From Gongronella butleri (taxonomy: Eukaryota > Mucoromycota > Mucoromycetes > Mucorales > Cunninghamellaceae), in contig JAIWZP010000053.1 in assembly GCA_025201375.1 (NCBI GenBank), positions 62,001 through 126,000 on the forward strand: a DNA stretch of 64,000 nucleotides. Reading direction: 5' to 3'. How positions within the stretch are numbered: position 1 is the first letter of the stretch; each line of letters begins with the position of its first letter. The notes beneath the pieces were generated by a model. It saw nothing but the letters and a program-made list of their open reading frames with translations. It was not told the DNA's origin and ran no database searches. The translations under genes were made by a program, and so were the position numbers. This document shows positions 62,435 through 64,000 of the stretch, piece after piece.

Positions 62435-63085
62435 CAGTACTTTGGGAAAGAGCTATTATTTTGGGAAAGAGTCAAATATGGATTGGCAAAAAATAAATCT
62501 TGACCAAAGCAGGCACTTTTTTTCAGTCGATCCATGCGTCACTCTTTGGAGATTTTTTTAATTTGGGGCGACCTGCCATTTGGTCCGCCAATAGAAAATT
62601 GTCGAAGTCACAGTACCTGTTTGGGATGCATTGATCGCTTGAAGTTCGAAATTTTCCAAATTTGGCGTTTTCTGAGTTTGAAAAGTGTGACCCCCTGAGT
62701 GACCCCTGAATTTTTAAAAAGTGGTCGTAACGCTTTGGTGTTTTAAGTTTTTCTGTTGCAAATTTTGCGCTGAACGCGATGTTGTTGTTTTTGAGCGGGG
62801 TCGACCATGCAGATAGCAAGATGAATGCAAAATAGTGCAAATCTGGATTTTTTGGAATTTGCGGGCTCAAAAAAAATTGGGCGGACCCATCGCGTGTGCA
62901 GGGCTGTCGTTCGTCCCGAGCGCGTCTTTCATCCGCGGGCCCAAGCAGGCTGTAAAAAAATTTCTGGAAGCACAGCAAGCCAGCAAAGTCAGAAAAACAC
63001 GCATTGGCATTTTACAAAAACAAATGCAATCCTATATACCGGTATTTTGTGCAGAGTAGCGCGTTGCTGCAGGCATCGGAGTGAG
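62435..63085 (+). repeat. Dispersed repeat R-B, copy 2
   Basis: Direct-orientation counterpart of 17060-17715. It carries small indels relative to copy 1, including an extra cacag directly before tacctg (62609-62613) that creates CACAGTA, and a local duplication of ccctgagtga near 62695. Confidence 0.75.
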
Positions 63086-63293
63086 AGTGCTGCCTGCTGC
63101 GTGTCAAGTTCTACAGTATCATATCCACAGACTGAGCACTGACATAGTGACATTAAAAAATGGACGGATCAGCCAAATTACAGTATTGTGCTCACTTTTT
63201 TTTTTCTTTTTTTGAAAAAGCGGCATCCCCGATATTCGGAATTGCATGGCAGCAAGTAAGCGGCGGGCCGGCGGCGATTCCCCGCCCTTCTTA

Positions 63294-63310
63294 ATCTGAT
63301 GATCTGATAT
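63294..63310 (+). promoter_or_regulatory. Tandem GATA-type sites upstream of the siderophore transporter
   Basis: ATCTGATGATCTGATAT contains two overlapping ATCTGAT cores about 155-170 bp before the ATG at 63464. The fungal iron-regulatory GATA factors (Fep1, SreA, Urbs1, Sfu1) bind ATC(A/T)GATAA; the second core matches except the last base. Confidence 0.45.
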
Positions 63311-63463
63311 GGATCATTACGGAGCTGACTGCATCTTGTGCGACGCATCCGAGTTTCTAGGATTTCTATTTCTCTCGGTTCATTGACTTTTGCCACTTGC
63401 CATTCTCATCTTTTTTTGCTTTTTTCTTCCTTTTTTTATTTATCATACAGTATCCATTGACAG

Positions 63464-64000
63464 ATGCGGTACCTGAGGAACAGTGTTGAAGCCAAGCAAG
63501 TCACGGTGGCCAATCTCTACGTAAAGGTGTGGACCAATTGGGAGAAATACGCGCTTTTTGCCAGGTACGTATAGGATCAAATGCAATGGCAAAGCGTCGT
63601 TTTGCTCATTTTTTTTTGATTCGTGATCTTTTCTGCTGATCTTGTCAACTTAGTGTGTTGCTCATTTCCTGGTAAGTGATGAATTCTGAGCAGGCAATGC
63701 ATGGCCATGCTCATTTTTTCTTTGATATCAGGGCGCACAATTGGGATGCGAATCTGATTCACGTCGTTTCGGCATACATGACATCGGCGCTGGGCGCCAA
63801 CAATCTGGTTGCCATTCTGCGTACGCTAGGCGGCATTGTACAGACAATCATGTTTCCATTTTACTCGAAAATCTCGGATCGCGTGGGCCGCTCCTACGTG
63901 TACATGGTGTCGATACTGTTTATTGTGGTTGCACTCATCGCCGATGCCACGGCACAAAATTACACGACCGTCATGGTAATGAAATGCGGAAAAAGTTCAT
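63464..64000 (+). CDS. MFS siderophore-iron transporter (SIT/ARN-like), 5' part
   Basis: Exons 63464-63564, 63654-63671 (18 nt) and 63732-63975; a further intron begins at 63976 and the gene leaves the window. The protein reads MRYLRNSVEAKQVTVANLYV, WEKYALFASVLLISWAHNWD, ANLIHVVSAYMTSALGANNL, then a helix and FYSKISDRVGRSYVYMVSIL. The pattern of an N-terminal VE motif, first helix, a Y..SA segment and the loop DRVGR (the MFS A-motif) fits fungal siderophore transporters. They import ferric siderophores with protons at the plasma membrane. An acceptor-like tcatacag/tccattgacag precedes the ATG, so an upstream exon cannot be excluded. Confidence 0.85.

Noticed and set aside
62825..63142. 105-codon frame inside R-B copy 2
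   Set aside because: Not conserved in R-B copy 1.

Overview
The window is nuclear DNA of a filamentous-type fungus. Nearly every gene is interrupted by short spliceosomal introns (about 45-140 nt, GT...AG). The proteins are fungal in character: a FRE-type ferric reductase, an MFS siderophore transporter, a Byr2/Ste11-like MAPKKK with SAM and RA domains, an SDS23-like CBS protein, an NRG1-like zinc-finger protein and a Yap-like bZIP. Two identical 5S rRNA genes lie dispersed among protein genes rather than inside an rDNA unit. Dense introns, microexons, acetoacetyl-CoA synthetase and a Shewanella-like phosphatase suggest an early-diverging lineage (Mucoromycota would fit), but that placement is inference.

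Layout. 1-874: 5' part of a SPATA20/DUF255 thioredoxin-fold gene (minus), cut by the window edge and containing 7- and 11-nt microexons. 1-5.9 kb: copies of a dispersed repeat (R-A) and a 5S gene (minus). 6-8.8 kb: an anillin/Bud4-like PH protein (+) and a SET-domain protein (minus), convergent. 10.7-13.2 kb: ferric reductase (+). 13.2-19 kb: gene-poor island with a perfect 76-bp foldback, a 558-bp TIR element with 9-bp target duplication, CGAT/CGAG-rich tracts, one copy of repeat R-B, decayed or unrecognised coding pieces and many TAC(A/T)GTA heptamers. 19-25.4 kb: BET3 and a VC0807-like membrane protein (minus), MTQ1/HemK (+), a 77-aa membrane protein (+) and a disordered protein (+). 25.4-28.3 kb: R-A copy, a 59-bp tandem duplication and the second 5S gene (+). 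28.3-29.6 kb: secreted pepsin-like protease (+). 32.1-35.5 kb: alanyl-tRNA synthetase in 11 exons (+). 35.7-37.5 kb: NRG1-like C2H2 factor (minus). 40.2-41.7 kb: SDS23 (+). 42.4-45.5 kb: Byr2/Ste11-like MAPKKK (+). 46.3-47.4 kb: bZIP (minus). 48.1-49.5 kb: PPR-like helical protein (+). 49.7-51.8 kb: two R-A copies. 52.1-54.0 kb: Shewanella-like phosphatase and a CYSTM protein (+). 54.3-57.1 kb: acetoacetyl-CoA synthetase in 10 exons (minus), divergent from an alpha/beta hydrolase (57.5-58.9 kb, +). 58.9-63.4 kb: second gene-poor island with tandem repeats, the second R-B copy and the second heptamer cluster. 63.46 kb to the end: siderophore transporter (+), cut by the window edge.

The genes do not form an obvious cluster with one product. 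Two iron-acquisition genes sit near opposite sides of the window, and the transporter has tandem GATA-type sites upstream. The unexplained structure is concentrated in the two islands (13-19 kb and 59-63.5 kb), which share repeat R-B and the heptamer. No CRISPR array, tRNA gene or virus-like gene was recognised. All gene models are exon-by-exon readings by eye with phase checked; none has been tested against transcripts or databases.
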